Shown here piece after piece: positions 1 to 9,472 of a stretch of DNA of 64,000 nt. Position numbers and translations under genes: made by a program. Positions within the stretch are counted from its first letter, which is position 1. Every line of letters starts with the position of its first letter. Under the pieces are notes generated by a model. The model worked only from the letters and a program-made list of their open reading frames with translations. It did not search any database and was not told the origin of the DNA. The DNA is from Paraconiothyrium sp. Pb-2020 (taxonomy: Eukaryota; Ascomycota; Dothideomycetes; Pleosporales; Didymosphaeriaceae). The stretch lies in contig JAJUBI010000003.1 in NCBI GenBank assembly GCA_022419385.1, positions 4,836,001-4,900,000 of the forward strand, written 5' to 3'.

Positions 1-111
1 GATAGGCCTATTCCGAGGCGCCCGGGGGTTATTAGCGAGTTTGAGGATAGGGAGGCGGAGAGGGTGTTGGAGAGGCCGGATGATAAGGCTGTTTATGGGA
101 AGTTCTTCTAA
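1..111 (+). CDS. 3' end of a protein-coding gene cut by the window edge
   Basis: An open frame enters from the left edge and runs for 36 codons to a TAA at 109-111. The visible peptide is highly charged (Asp, Glu and Arg rich) and ends in Lys-Phe-Phe. Codon choice (G/C and purine rich) resembles real coding sequence in this window, but no family is recognisable from so short a tail. The gene is convergent with RPS2, which ends at 1403 on the other strand. It could equally be an open stretch in 3' UTR sequence, so confidence is modest. Confidence 0.4.
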   Translation, partial: DRPIPRRPGVISEFEDREAERVLERPDDKAVYGKFF

Positions 112-1402
112 AGCTTTACGTAAGCCTATCTGGAGCGGAAATGGGGGAGGAGAGAGGGTTGACGAGGGGTAGTACATGAGACGATGTTGGTGTATAGGTA
201 TCGTGTGCCGCATGACGTTGAGCGGTGGAAAGGGGCGATTCGCAACAGGGGAAGAATGCGAGTGTGGGGAGTAGGCCATGTATCTCAGATCTTAAAACGG
301 TGTGGACAGTGTTGTAGATATAAATTGTAATCGATTACACTTAATCCATCTCTCCCTCCCATCTCAACCCATTTCATACAATCCCGCTCGCTTTTGCAAC
401 ACGTCAACATCACGTCGACATCTAACCCCCAGCTCGTACGTACACCCCCCTCCCTCCACATAGAGCTGCCCAGCGCTCAAACATATATGCTAACTTAGTC
501 GCTAGTCCACCACTTCAAAGCCGAATCGATACACAGCCAAACCCGGTAGGCCAACCCCCCCTTATCTCCAAACAAAACTCGAACACCATCCTTACCAACT
601 GCCCTGAACCGACCGCTGTACTCACCATCTATTAGCTCAAGAAAACGATCTACTTAGTAGACGCTTACTTTCTACTGAGTGAGTAGAGCAATCGCCAACG
701 CCGAGCTGGAACGAGAGGCGTAGATAACGAACACTACAATGACTTTGAGCGCCGGATAGGGATGCAACGAAATAGGGACCTGGCGACGGACGTGCGAGTC
801 GAAGGCACGGGCTTGGGCTAGGCGATGAAGGTTCATCACGTGGTGATTAGGGTCTACAACTTCTCGGGACGGGATGGTGGTTTGGTGGAGGGAACGTTCT
901 TATTTGCTTTTTCTCACATGGCGATGGGGAAGCTGGAGGGCGGGGTGGTGCTGTAGGGGTAAGTGTGTACTGCGGTATATGTGCAATAGGAGGGGGAGAG
1001 ATTGGTTGTGTGCGTGTCCCGGCTTCCTTCTTGCTCATGATGACCAAGAAATGGCCGCGGTGTTGTGAGAAGGTGGCTGACGCATTTGGATTACTGTAAC
1101 TGCGGGTTTTGAGTTGACTAGATCGGGCCTGTCAATACCACAGGTAAGTGAAGACATCACTGCATATTTTATTGTGGAGACCTGCAGTGAACAAAACAAG
1201 TCCTCGCATTGACAGCAAGGGATGCGTCACGAAGCATCAATTTTGAATTTGAAATTCGTCATGGATATCATGAACGTTTTGTCATTTCCATACTAAATGA
1301 CCTGAATGGTCCCAGATGCTACCTCACGCCATATTGGAACCCGTGAATGTAATGCCGAAAAGAGACCTCCTACAACCGCACTAGTTGTGTCACACCACAC
1401 AC
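112..1402. other. 1.3-kb convergent intergenic region with a possible spliced non-coding transcript
   Basis: No protein gene is supportable here; the short open frames near 850-1070 lie on both strands and have biased, low-complexity composition. The stretch 340-640 is strongly pyrimidine rich, like fungal promoter or 5' UTR sequence. It holds an intron-like element at 436-505: donor GTACGT, a GCTAAC branch-like site, then TAG. A weaker second one follows at 546-635. A short hairpin-like CTACTTAGTAG and GAGTGAGTAG pair sits near 650-690. This might be a non-coding or 5' leader transcript; see findings. Confidence 0.4.
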
Positions 1403-2285
1403 CTAGTACCTCTTGCCCTCGCGGAGCACATCGCTGTACTCCTCGAGCGGGCCTCGAGGCAGCTTGGTCTCCTTCCACAGGTTGGGGGTAAGGAAACCGT
1501 ATGAGTTGGCGACAGCGACGAAGGTCGCCTTGAGGGTGTTCTCGAGCGTCTTGGTCGAACCAGCCGACGCGGTGTAAATGTCCTGTACACCAGCGAGCTG
1601 CAAGAGACGCTTGACGGCGGGCGAGGCGACGAGGCCGGTACCGCGGGGCGCGGGGATGAGACGGACGGTGACGGAACCGCACTTGCCGGACTCCTTGGTG
1701 GGGAGCGAGTGAGGCTCACCGAGGTTGGTACCCCAGTATCCTCGTCGGATGGGCACAACGCTGAGCTTGGCGATGATGATGGCGGCGCGGATGGCGGTCG
1801 CGACTTCCTTGGAGGTCTTGATACCAAGACCAATGTGGCCCTCGGAGTCACCAATGACAACGATGGCCTTGAAACGGGTGCGCTGACCGGCACGGGTCTG
1901 CTTCTGGACGGGCTTGATCTTCATGACCTCGTCCTTGAGCTTGGGAAGGAAGAAGTCGACGATCTGGTACTCCTTGATGGCGAGAGAGTGGAGGTAGCTG
2001 CAACTGTCAGTCCTGTTGTCTCCTTCTCAGGTGGAATTTTCAACATACATCTCCTCCATGCTCTTGATCTTGCCGGCCTTTACGAGACGACCGAGCTTGG
2101 TGACAGGCTGCCACTCCTTCTCCTATGCCAAATGTCAATTTTGTCCGCGCATTGCTCTAGCCATTGTGTATCCGTACCTCGGTCTTGCCGCCACGACGGC
2201 CACGGCCGCGACCACGTCCACGACCACCACGGTCACCACCACGAGATCCGAATCCGCCGCGGGCGGGGGCAGGTGCGTCAGCCAT
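1403..2285 (-). CDS. RPS2: 40S ribosomal protein S2 (uS5)
   Basis: Three exons, 2285-2178, 2122-2049 and 1997-1403, give a 258-residue protein, the usual size for eukaryotic uS5. The N-terminus is an Arg/Gly-rich tail (MADAPAPARGGFGSRGG), typical of RPS2 and a common site of arginine methylation in this family. Next come the S5 N-terminal segment (KEWQPVTKLGRLV, then MEEIYLHSL after splicing) and the S5 double-stranded-RNA-binding-like core (RTRFKAIVVIGDSEGHIGLG). The C-terminal S5 domain includes APRGTG and AGVQDIYTASAGST. It sits in the small-subunit head/shoulder region near the mRNA entry site and affects decoding accuracy. Intron 2 (donor GTATGT) splits codon Ile of MEEIYL, and the joined frame matches the family exactly. 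The upstream 0.7 kb is shared with a divergent coiled-coil gene. A further 5' UTR intron is possible near 2355. Confidence 0.97.
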
Positions 2286-2993
2286 TTTGTGAGTCGGTGT
2301 AGGGCGACTACTGCGAAGTTGTTAGCTACGACGTGCAGGAATATTTTGTGGCAGAGAAATACTCACAAATTTGTGCTGTGGTTAGTGCTGGTGTCGCGAT
2401 GCTGGACCTCAAGTTCAATTTTGTGCGGAGTGGTGGCTCGCTTAAGCGAGAGCGGGAAACTTGGCAAGCGCGGCCAGCACGCTAACGTTTTTGGGACGAA
2501 CACTCGACACTGCACACTGGACCACGACCTTGGGAAAGAACACCATTTTCAGAATGTGCTGAAAACCATCCTATGAGGCATGCAGCGCCCTGGATTTTTA
2601 CAGTGGGCTCACTTAGTATCCACTTACATGATCCCATCCTCAAACACGTCGAATGGCTTTCATCGAAAGAAATTCTAGAATTCTGGTCCAACTCCGCTTC
2701 ACAACAACGCACGAGATATAATCATAATGTATAGAGTCGCCTCACTTCTCTGGACTCCACCAAGTATATCCTTAAGCGTCTATCGCAGCTCTTGCATGCG
2801 GTCAGCTGCGCCTGCCTACGCGTGAGCATTTGTTTTTGGCTTGGCGCGAAGGACTCCCGAGACAACGTCATTGGCTAACGGTCACGTACCAACGGTTCGT
2901 ATAGCTCACCTGAACAACGTTCCACTGACTGTGCTGTCTGAGCTTCCATAGCTTTGCTTCTCTGTTCCATTTCTACACTCCTCATCACTCACC
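2286..2993. promoter_or_regulatory. Divergent promoter between RPS2 and a coiled-coil protein gene
   Basis: This 0.7-kb gap separates two genes transcribed away from each other, so it must contain both promoters and 5' leaders. On the minus strand a GTGAGTATT donor-like site near 2366 may mark an intron in the RPS2 leader, which is common in fungal ribosomal protein genes. On the plus strand the 60 bases before 2994 are C/T rich (CTGTTCCATTTCTACACTCCTCATC), as usual just upstream of fungal start codons. I could not identify individual transcription-factor sites with confidence. Confidence 0.55.
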
Positions 2994-4487
2994 ATGTCGC
3001 TACTAAATTCAGTGCTCGGCTCAATATCGCCATCCAGGTTTCGCGATTCTTTCGAGGACCCACGCGCCCCAGACCATGAGCTACCTCTGTATCGCTCCCC
3101 ATCCTCGTCACGATCGCCGTCACAAGCTCCGCGTATTCCCCCTTCCATAACTTCAACAGTATTATGGAGCATCCCACCCACACATATTCGACCCGCAGCC
3201 CGTGTTCCCGACGAACTTCTTGCCCTCCAACGAAGAGCGAGGCACCTCGAACAGCAACTCCAAGACCTGCTCGATGCCCAGGCCGATGGCTTGATGAGCG
3301 GGCTTGCAGGAAAAGACTCCAACATACCCGACGACCGTGTATCGAATGGTAGTACCACACCTACCGTGAGCAGCGTCCGCAGCTCAAGTCACAGCGGTGA
3401 CGGCGATGAGAACTCGCACAGTCTGCCACGAAAGAAAAAAGTAGGGCTCTCTGCAGCGCGCAAGGGAATCTACAAGCGCATACAACAGCTCGCAAGCGTT
3501 AAAGCTGAGGAGCTGAACCACCTGGACGAAGATCTGCAGGACTTGAACAGCATTGTAGGGCAGACGGATACCTGGACGAAGAAGCGTGCGCGGCTGGAGC
3601 AGAAAATCCGAGACATCGAGCAGGGCGAAAGCAGCGCATCACGTACGCAGGCTTTGCACACGGAAGCTTCGAATCTAGAACGCGAGATACGGCAGAGAGA
3701 GGAGGAGTTGGCGGCGTTAAAAGCCCGGTATAGGAGCGTGCAGGCAGAGCTCGAGAATGGAGAGAATGCGGTTGAATCGAAGCTCTCTTCATATAAAGCA
3801 TCGCTCGCAATACTTGACAAGAACGTCGCGAGTTTCCTCGCCAGGCCACCAGATACGAATCATGTATCTCTTGCACCGTCATCTTACCTCTCTCTCCCAC
3901 CACGCCGTCGGACTCTGGAGATGGCACACGATTACTGGACGGAAGAGCATACGCGACTAGTTGATAAATGCGAAGAAGTCGATATTGAGCGCGCCGCGCT
4001 AGACGAAGGCGCCGTCTTGTGGAACGATGTAGTCAAGAAGATAACGTCATTCGAAACCGCTTTGCAAGACATGATGCATCAGGGATCGCGCGCCCCATCG
4101 CCATCCAGAATTATCGCTAAGATGGATGCTACGATTGCGTACCTCGAAGAGAAGGTGGAGTTTGTAAAGAGTATGGATTGGAATCTGCTCTTCCTTGCCA
4201 TCGGTGCCGAACTGGAGGCATTCAAACAGGGGAAGGACGTCCTGGAAGATGCGCTTGGGTTGAAGAAGAGTAGAAAGGGTAAAGAGAAGGCGGTTGAGAG
4301 CCTCGTTGATACGGATGGCACGACTCATGAGAGCGACGAGGAAGAAGTTTCGAGGTCCGCCATACGCATACCGAAGGAGCCGCCTAAGCCAGCTGTGTCT
4401 CCACCGAAACCGAGCTTCTTCGATACGGATAACGAGGACCCGGATCCGGAGTTGATGATAAGCCATCAGGATACTGATACGGACTAA
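2994..4487 (+). CDS. Conserved fungal coiled-coil protein, possibly Atg28-like
   Basis: A single exon encodes 497 residues. The N-terminal third is Ser/Pro rich and probably disordered. Residues about 70-100 carry a first amphipathic helix (ALQRRARHLEQQLQDLLDAQ). A Lys-rich segment at about 145-165 (KKKVGLSAARKGIYKRIQQL) leads into a long coiled coil spanning about 165-260. A second helical stretch at about 310-420 follows. The C-terminus is acidic, with Asp/Glu repeats ending QDTDTD. The opening MSLLNSVLGS followed by LPLYR and the helix pattern remind me of proteins annotated in filamentous ascomycetes as autophagy-related protein 28; that link is from memory and unverified. No catalytic motif is visible. 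It is transcribed divergently from RPS2. Confidence 0.85.
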   Translation: MSLLNSVLGSISPSRFRDSFEDPRAPDHELPLYRSPSSSRSPSQAPRIPPSITSTVLWSIPPTHIRPAARVPDELLALQRRARHLEQQLQDLLDAQADGLMSGLAGKDSNIPDDRVSNGSTTPTVSSVRSSSHSGDGDENSHSLPRKKKVGLSAARKGIYKRIQQLASVKAEELNHLDEDLQDLNSIVGQTDTWTKKRARLEQKIRDIEQGESSASRTQALHTEASNLEREIRQREEELAALKARYRSVQAELENGENAVESKLSSYKASLAILDKNVASFLARPPDTNHVSLAPSSYLSLPPRRRTLEMAHDYWTEEHTRLVDKCEEVDIERAALDEGAVLWNDVVKKITSFETALQDMMHQGSRAPSPSRIIAKMDATIAYLEEKVEFVKSMDWNLLFLAIGAELEAFKQGKDVLEDALGLKKSRKGKEKAVESLVDTDGTTHESDEEEVSRSAIRIPKEPPKPAVSPPKPSFFDTDNEDPDPELMISHQDTDTD

Positions 4488-4668
4488 AGCAGCCGTCGGA
4501 GCAGGAAATGTGGATCGGTCGAGAGTAAATTAGAGAGTGAAAGCACAAAGGAACTCGATCTTACGATCATTGACCTTTACTGAGCGGGCACTGAACAGTC
4601 ACATTTAATACCCAAGTGACCGCAGCGAGACTTCCGCCACCTACATATGCACGAGGCCACCCAAATCA

Positions 4669-6823
4669 TTACCCAACATGAGCTACATGGAAAAACGAAC
4701 GATCGTTCCAATGATGAGAATCGGAAAACCACCATTCGAGCCACCCAAACCACGGTATCCTCAGCGTCTTCCATACGTATTTACCCTCCAAGTCTCCGGC
4801 ATCGGCACTCTGGACAGAAGCTCCACCAACAGATGCAGCCATTATATAGATGCCCTTGCTATCCTCGACGTACTCTCCGTAATCGCAGTCACGGTACATG
4901 GTGAGGATGAGCGGCATCGATTCCGCATCGTTTACTACGAGGGGCGGTTGCACGACCCAATCGTGGCGATACTGGCCTACGCATGCGCGGCGCCCGCCGC
5001 GGTAGTGTAGCATCATGCCGACGATGGGCCTGTGGGTATGGTCTTGGTTGACGCAGCAGGTGATGTGCGAGACGTCTTCCAGACGGCACTTGTTGAAATA
5101 TTTCAGGCTGGGGAACGGGGGCCACTGGGAAGCAGAAGGCGTGAGGGCGGGCGGGTATGGGTTCCATTCTGGCTTGATTCTTGGAACGAACGAGTGGACG
5201 TCGTTGCTAGGGATTCGCTTGAGATTCTTGTCTATGCCTATAGCTTCGATGGTCTGCTTGTGAAGGTCGTAGTCTATATCGCCTAGGTAAAGTTGGGACG
5301 CAGGCCCGCAGGATCGGGAGAAGATGCGGAGGAATTTGGTGCGGGCTTTGTTGCCGAAGTCTACCATGCGGCCGAGCATACTTGCGCGTCCGAGGTTGGT
5401 TACGAACTTGAAGCCAGTATCGTTAGCAAAACGTCGAATGTCATGCATTGCGGTGGTTTGGTGTGCCACACGCCTGCTAAATAGCTTACCATGAGCGCCC
5501 TCCCTCCATGGTCGAAGTTCACGACCCAGATATTCTCCACGTGCTCGCCCTCATCAATGGGCATGTACATCCAGTCGCCGTACGACAGGCTTTTGTACGT
5601 TCTCGAAACTTGTCGCGAGTATCCCGGATTGTCATGGATGTCCGCGATCACTGCGTCGACCAAACCGTGTGTCGATGATGCGTAAGCGCAATACCCTCTT
5701 ATATTGGGTGCCTGGCATTCAAGAAGCGTCATTCGCGGACCATAGTACTCCATTTCCCCGCCGCTTACATGTATGGCTTCGTAGCCCTCATGGTGTAGGC
5801 GTGGCCAAGCTATTGGGTCTGAGCCGTATTCATGCTTTACAGTCCTTAATTTCAGACCCTGCGGAGTTTTCCCAAGAGTCAGTAGCTAGTTCTAGCCCAA
5901 GGGTGGGCAAATGGACAATGGAGAGGAACGAACATCATGGATGCAGACCAAGGTCTTTTCATCGGTATCAGGTCTAATCTCCCTCCAATACGGCAGCGAA
6001 CCAGCCCCAAGAGAAATCTCAACGGGGTGTTTCTTGTAATCAATTCGTCTGACGCCGAGATGGTCGAAAGCCAGCCATAGGCCTTTTATCTTCTCACGTC
6101 TTCGGGCCTTGTATATGCGCAGTCCCTCGCCGCCCATATTCGTATTCGACAGCCATTGAACATAGGAAACCCCTTCAATTTCACGATACCTCACGTAGAT
6201 ATCTCTCCTCAGATCGAGCCTGTATTTGAATTCCTTTCTGAACCTCACCGAGGAGAATATCTCCTGCGAGTGAACAGCAGCCACCTCCACGACCAGATAT
6301 TCCGCGATCATGTCGACGAGTTCCTGTGATAGATGCTTCAGGATGCTTGCTCGCAGCTTGGCCGAGGCAGCATCCCTTATGCGCCTCGCCCTCAGGCGCT
6401 CATCCTTATATGATGGCCTGTAATCGTAGGCCATGGTAGCTGCAAAGGATGGTGAGAATGAATCACGGGCAATGGAGTAGCATCCGGTGTGGACTGTGTA
6501 GGCGTCTTTTCGATGGACTATACAGCTGGATCTTCCACACATGTGGATCCGGAATCCATTGTCGAGGTCGATTTCCTCCATATGGTGGAACCGAAATTCA
6601 GGTGTTATATGCTCGCCATATGCTTGATCAAAACTAGCATTAGCGGGTTAAGAGAAGAGAAGAGGCATCGGACTTTAGAAGCAATGATGCACTTACACGC
6701 GATGATGAGATCGTTTTCATCATATCTGAATCGACACAGGAAGCATCGCACGTCGACCATGCAATAGTCGGGGCCCCGGGGAGGTTCATAGTCATCCGGC
6801 ACGACGATATCGAATGAACTCAT
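4669..6823 (-). CDS. Hypothetical F-box-like protein with an N-terminal Cys/His cluster
   Basis: Four exons, 6823-6697, 6622-5934, 5858-5490 and 5406-4669, join in frame to about 640 residues. Introns are 74, 75 and 83 nt; intron 2 has a slightly unusual GTTCGT donor, while introns 1 and 3 have GTAAGT and GTAAGC donors, the latter with a GCTAAC branch site. The N-terminus has paired cysteines and histidines (CFLCRF in exon 1, then CGRSSC, HRKD and HTGC in exon 2) that could bind zinc. At about residues 125-145 an F-box-like helix appears (HLSQELVDMIAEYLV). The long C-terminal part has many aromatic residues (WPRLHHEGYEAIHV, EMEYYGPRM, DWMYMPIDEGEHVENIWV) and resembles uncharacterised fungal F-box-associated regions. 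A role as a substrate adaptor for a ubiquitin ligase is inference only. It ends convergently close to the coiled-coil gene. Confidence 0.78.
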
Positions 6824-8018
6824 CGTAATTTCTGGAGTCGAAACAAGTTAATTAATCCACGATAAAGTACGGTAAAGGGTAAGGTAAAGAACGAAGATCG
6901 TATTTCTTTCTAGTTATTCGTGCACGAAACAAAAGGATGCATAGCGAGGAAGCGAGCTCATTTGAATGCGGCGCAGCAGCTGCCTTGATATGTTCGTCAC
7001 CTGACATCCTCCTTCCCAACCAATCATGGCCACTCATGTGGGAATTCAAATGCTCTGAATCCGGCTTAGCGCATGTCAAATGCTCATTGAAATACCAGCC
7101 TCACATTGTTGTAGAACCTCAGCGTCCCCCTTTTAAAAGCTCAAATGAACATCCCTGGTACTTTGCGAGTAGTGAGGAGCTGGAACATTGATTTTCAATG
7201 AAGATTGAGTACTCCTTCCGTCGGGATGATTTTTTAAAAGTTTAAATATGCACTCTGGCTTGCAGATAATGGTAGACTGGGAATAAGCACGACGGACGGA
7301 GAATGAACTACTCCATAACCTTAGACAGGCACTACGGTACGCTAGCTCGCGGCAACATCGACTTCACCTCCGATAACTCTGTCCCCGGATATAGCGCCCG
7401 CCGCGTGGCAAGAGGGGGTGCGAAGTAAGCCCTCCTTGCCACACCCACTATCTCCGCCAGTAACCTCGGCGTCGAAGACATCACTGTCGTATCCTGTCTA
7501 TCACCAATCACATCTTTAATGTGCGAATTTGCTGCCCCTGCTCACACGAGTCTTGGATACGAGGCTAGTAGACGTGTTCCACCTTCCAAGAAAGGCGATT
7601 GACGGAATCAATCAGTACTCGACTACGATCTAGTGTGACTGTGAGCTTTGAAGATACCTCACAGAAAACAATCATGCGTGCCTTGGCCAAGCTAGACCAT
7701 GAAATTGGTAGGAGGCGGGAGATGGTATCTTTGGATGGGCCGGGCGGTCCACTTTAGATGTTAGACTAGGGACTTATCTGACCTTAACGACATACGCATA
7801 ACGAACATGTAGACAAGAAGCGTATGTCTGAAAGCTAGATATTGTAATAGTATGTAAGACCATCTCACATGCTCCGCTAGGTATAATAACCCATGTTGAA
7901 CCCCGCTAATGCAAATGCCGTAGCCCAAAGCCAATGCTAACGCAAGGAGACAAAAAAATGCGTTCCCCATACACATATATCATCATACAAGTACAACAAA
8001 GCATGCCAAAGCACGGCC
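6824..8018. other. 1.2-kb gap; possible MITE-like remnant, no supportable gene
   Basis: The region lies between the promoter of the F-box-like gene and the 3' end of a receptor gene. Around 7208-7312 the two ends look like degenerate inverted repeats: TACTCCTTCCGTCGGGATG on the left and the complement of CGACGGACGGAG on the right. This resembles Tc1/mariner-type MITE ends. From 7320 to 7620 the plus strand shows protein-like runs interrupted by stops, which might be a decayed gene. Nothing is firm enough to call a coding sequence. Confidence 0.35.
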
Positions 8019-9472
8019 TCATCTTGTCTCCGCTTTACTGTCTACCTTGCTACTCAGTTCGCTCAACTGACTCCGCTTGCTATGTAAACTTCTGAGCGTA
8101 CGCAAGCTCTTCGTACTGGGTATATGCGCGAGTTCTACATCTTTGACACCGCTTTCTTCGCTCCACCGCCCGGCTGGTGTCCGCGGCCGCATCTGCCGCT
8201 GCATTTCCTCGATCTCTTCGTAGTCTTCTGGCTGCGCGGGTTCGCTGTAAACCTGCGTGGTGGTGATGAGTTTTATGTCCTTGGTCCCGGCGCCAACGAG
8301 GTCGTTTTGGCTGTCGTTGTCGAGGGTCAGTGATAGGGAGCGGAAGCCGCGGCGTGACCGGCCAGGCATGGGATGTTCGGTGTCTCCGCCCGAGATCGCC
8401 CAGGTGCCGCCAAAACGCCGGGGCTTTTCGTTCCAGAACGCGACAAAATTATCAATGCCGTTGTCGTCTGCGGGCGGGTCGTCTGAGAATATCATGATGC
8501 GGCGGGTAAGCGTGTAGAGGAGGACGTCGAGCCAGCCGTTTGATGTGATCATGCAGGCTGCTAGACAAAGTCTTGCGTACGACGGCGGGTTACCGCCCAT
8601 TGCGGACATACGTGCTGATGCGAGCGGAATGGTGCAGATAACGTAGACGACGGGGTAGACGACCATGAGGAGTGAGACCTCCTTAACGCGCTTGGCTTGT
8701 TCGGATGTGTAATGACCGGAACGGATTCGGATAATGAGAATGGTGTAAATGGCGACGTAGATGAAAACATTGCCGAATTCAGCGACGAAGATCCAGAAGT
8801 AGTGGAGCCAGAGGCGGAGGTCCTGCAGATCGTGGTGTATCCAGCACTAAGTAGTTGTTAGTCCCTGTGTAATCGTGAAGAAGAGGTACATACCCAGACG
8901 CCTGACCGTACGTACAGCTCCTTGCCGTACATGCCAACGCCGACGAGCGAGATGCCATAGATGAAAACCCACAGTCCGACGATGCAGGCAAAGAAGGTCC
9001 TTTTCCCCAATCTATAGTTGAGGATTACAGAAGCGAAGGTGTGCAGGCCGATAGCGAAGCACCACACGCCACTCGACAGATCACCTGTTGATACCAGCCA
9101 TCCTTGTGTATACTTCAAAACGGCTCCAGTCAGTGATTGCCTTACATCAATGGCTTCGGGACTTACACATATTGGAGTGCCGACGACTACCGAGTCCACG
9201 CGGAGCCACTCAATGTTGAGCAAGAAAGCTAGCGACTGCTGTATGTCCGCTATGAGCAAGTTGAAAATCAAAATAACGAATTGGTTCGTGCGCTTGGCTT
9301 TCCTTTGCCAGCGGATGAGACGGTACGTGAGCAGCGAAAGTAATGTGATCGCCGAGATGAAAGAAAGGAAGCTGAGGACGACAACGGCGCGAAGCCATGG
9401 GCGGATGTGGCCTGGGAGTTCAGGTAGAGTGGCCGAGTCGGCGTCCAGAGGCCCTAGAATGTGTTTTGGCAT
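8019..9472 (-). CDS. Seven-transmembrane G-protein-coupled receptor (Git3/cAMP-receptor-like)
   Basis: Three exons, 9472-9167, 9112-8894 and 8846-8019, give 450 residues. I start at MPKHILGPL because the upstream in-frame codon is GTG. Seven hydrophobic segments are visible: AVVVLSFLSFISAITLLSLL; FVILIFNLLIADIQQSLAFL; GDLSSGVWCFAIGLHTFASV; FFACIVGLWVFIYGISLVGV; LHYFWIFVAEFGNVFIYVAI; VSLLMVVYPVVYVICTIPLA; LCLAACMITSNGWLDVLLYT. The conserved LLIADIQQS and the WCWIHH extracellular-loop motif suit the fungal Git3/GPR1 and cAMP-receptor-like groups, which couple to heterotrimeric G proteins at the plasma membrane. A hydrophilic cytoplasmic tail of about 150 residues follows, rich in Ser, Arg and acidic residues, fitting regulatory phosphorylation. 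The ligand cannot be read from sequence. Introns are 54 and 47 nt (donors GTAAGT and GTATGT). Confidence 0.88.

Noticed and set aside
1390..1893. 167-codon frame on the same strand as RPS2 in another phase
   Set aside because: It is fully inside the RPS2 exon, Ser/Pro/Arg rich, and is an out-of-frame reading.
7320..7620. Plus-strand protein-like runs near the MITE-like element
   Set aside because: Readings such as GNIDFTSDNSVPGYSARR are short and end at stops, and no intron model joins them convincingly.
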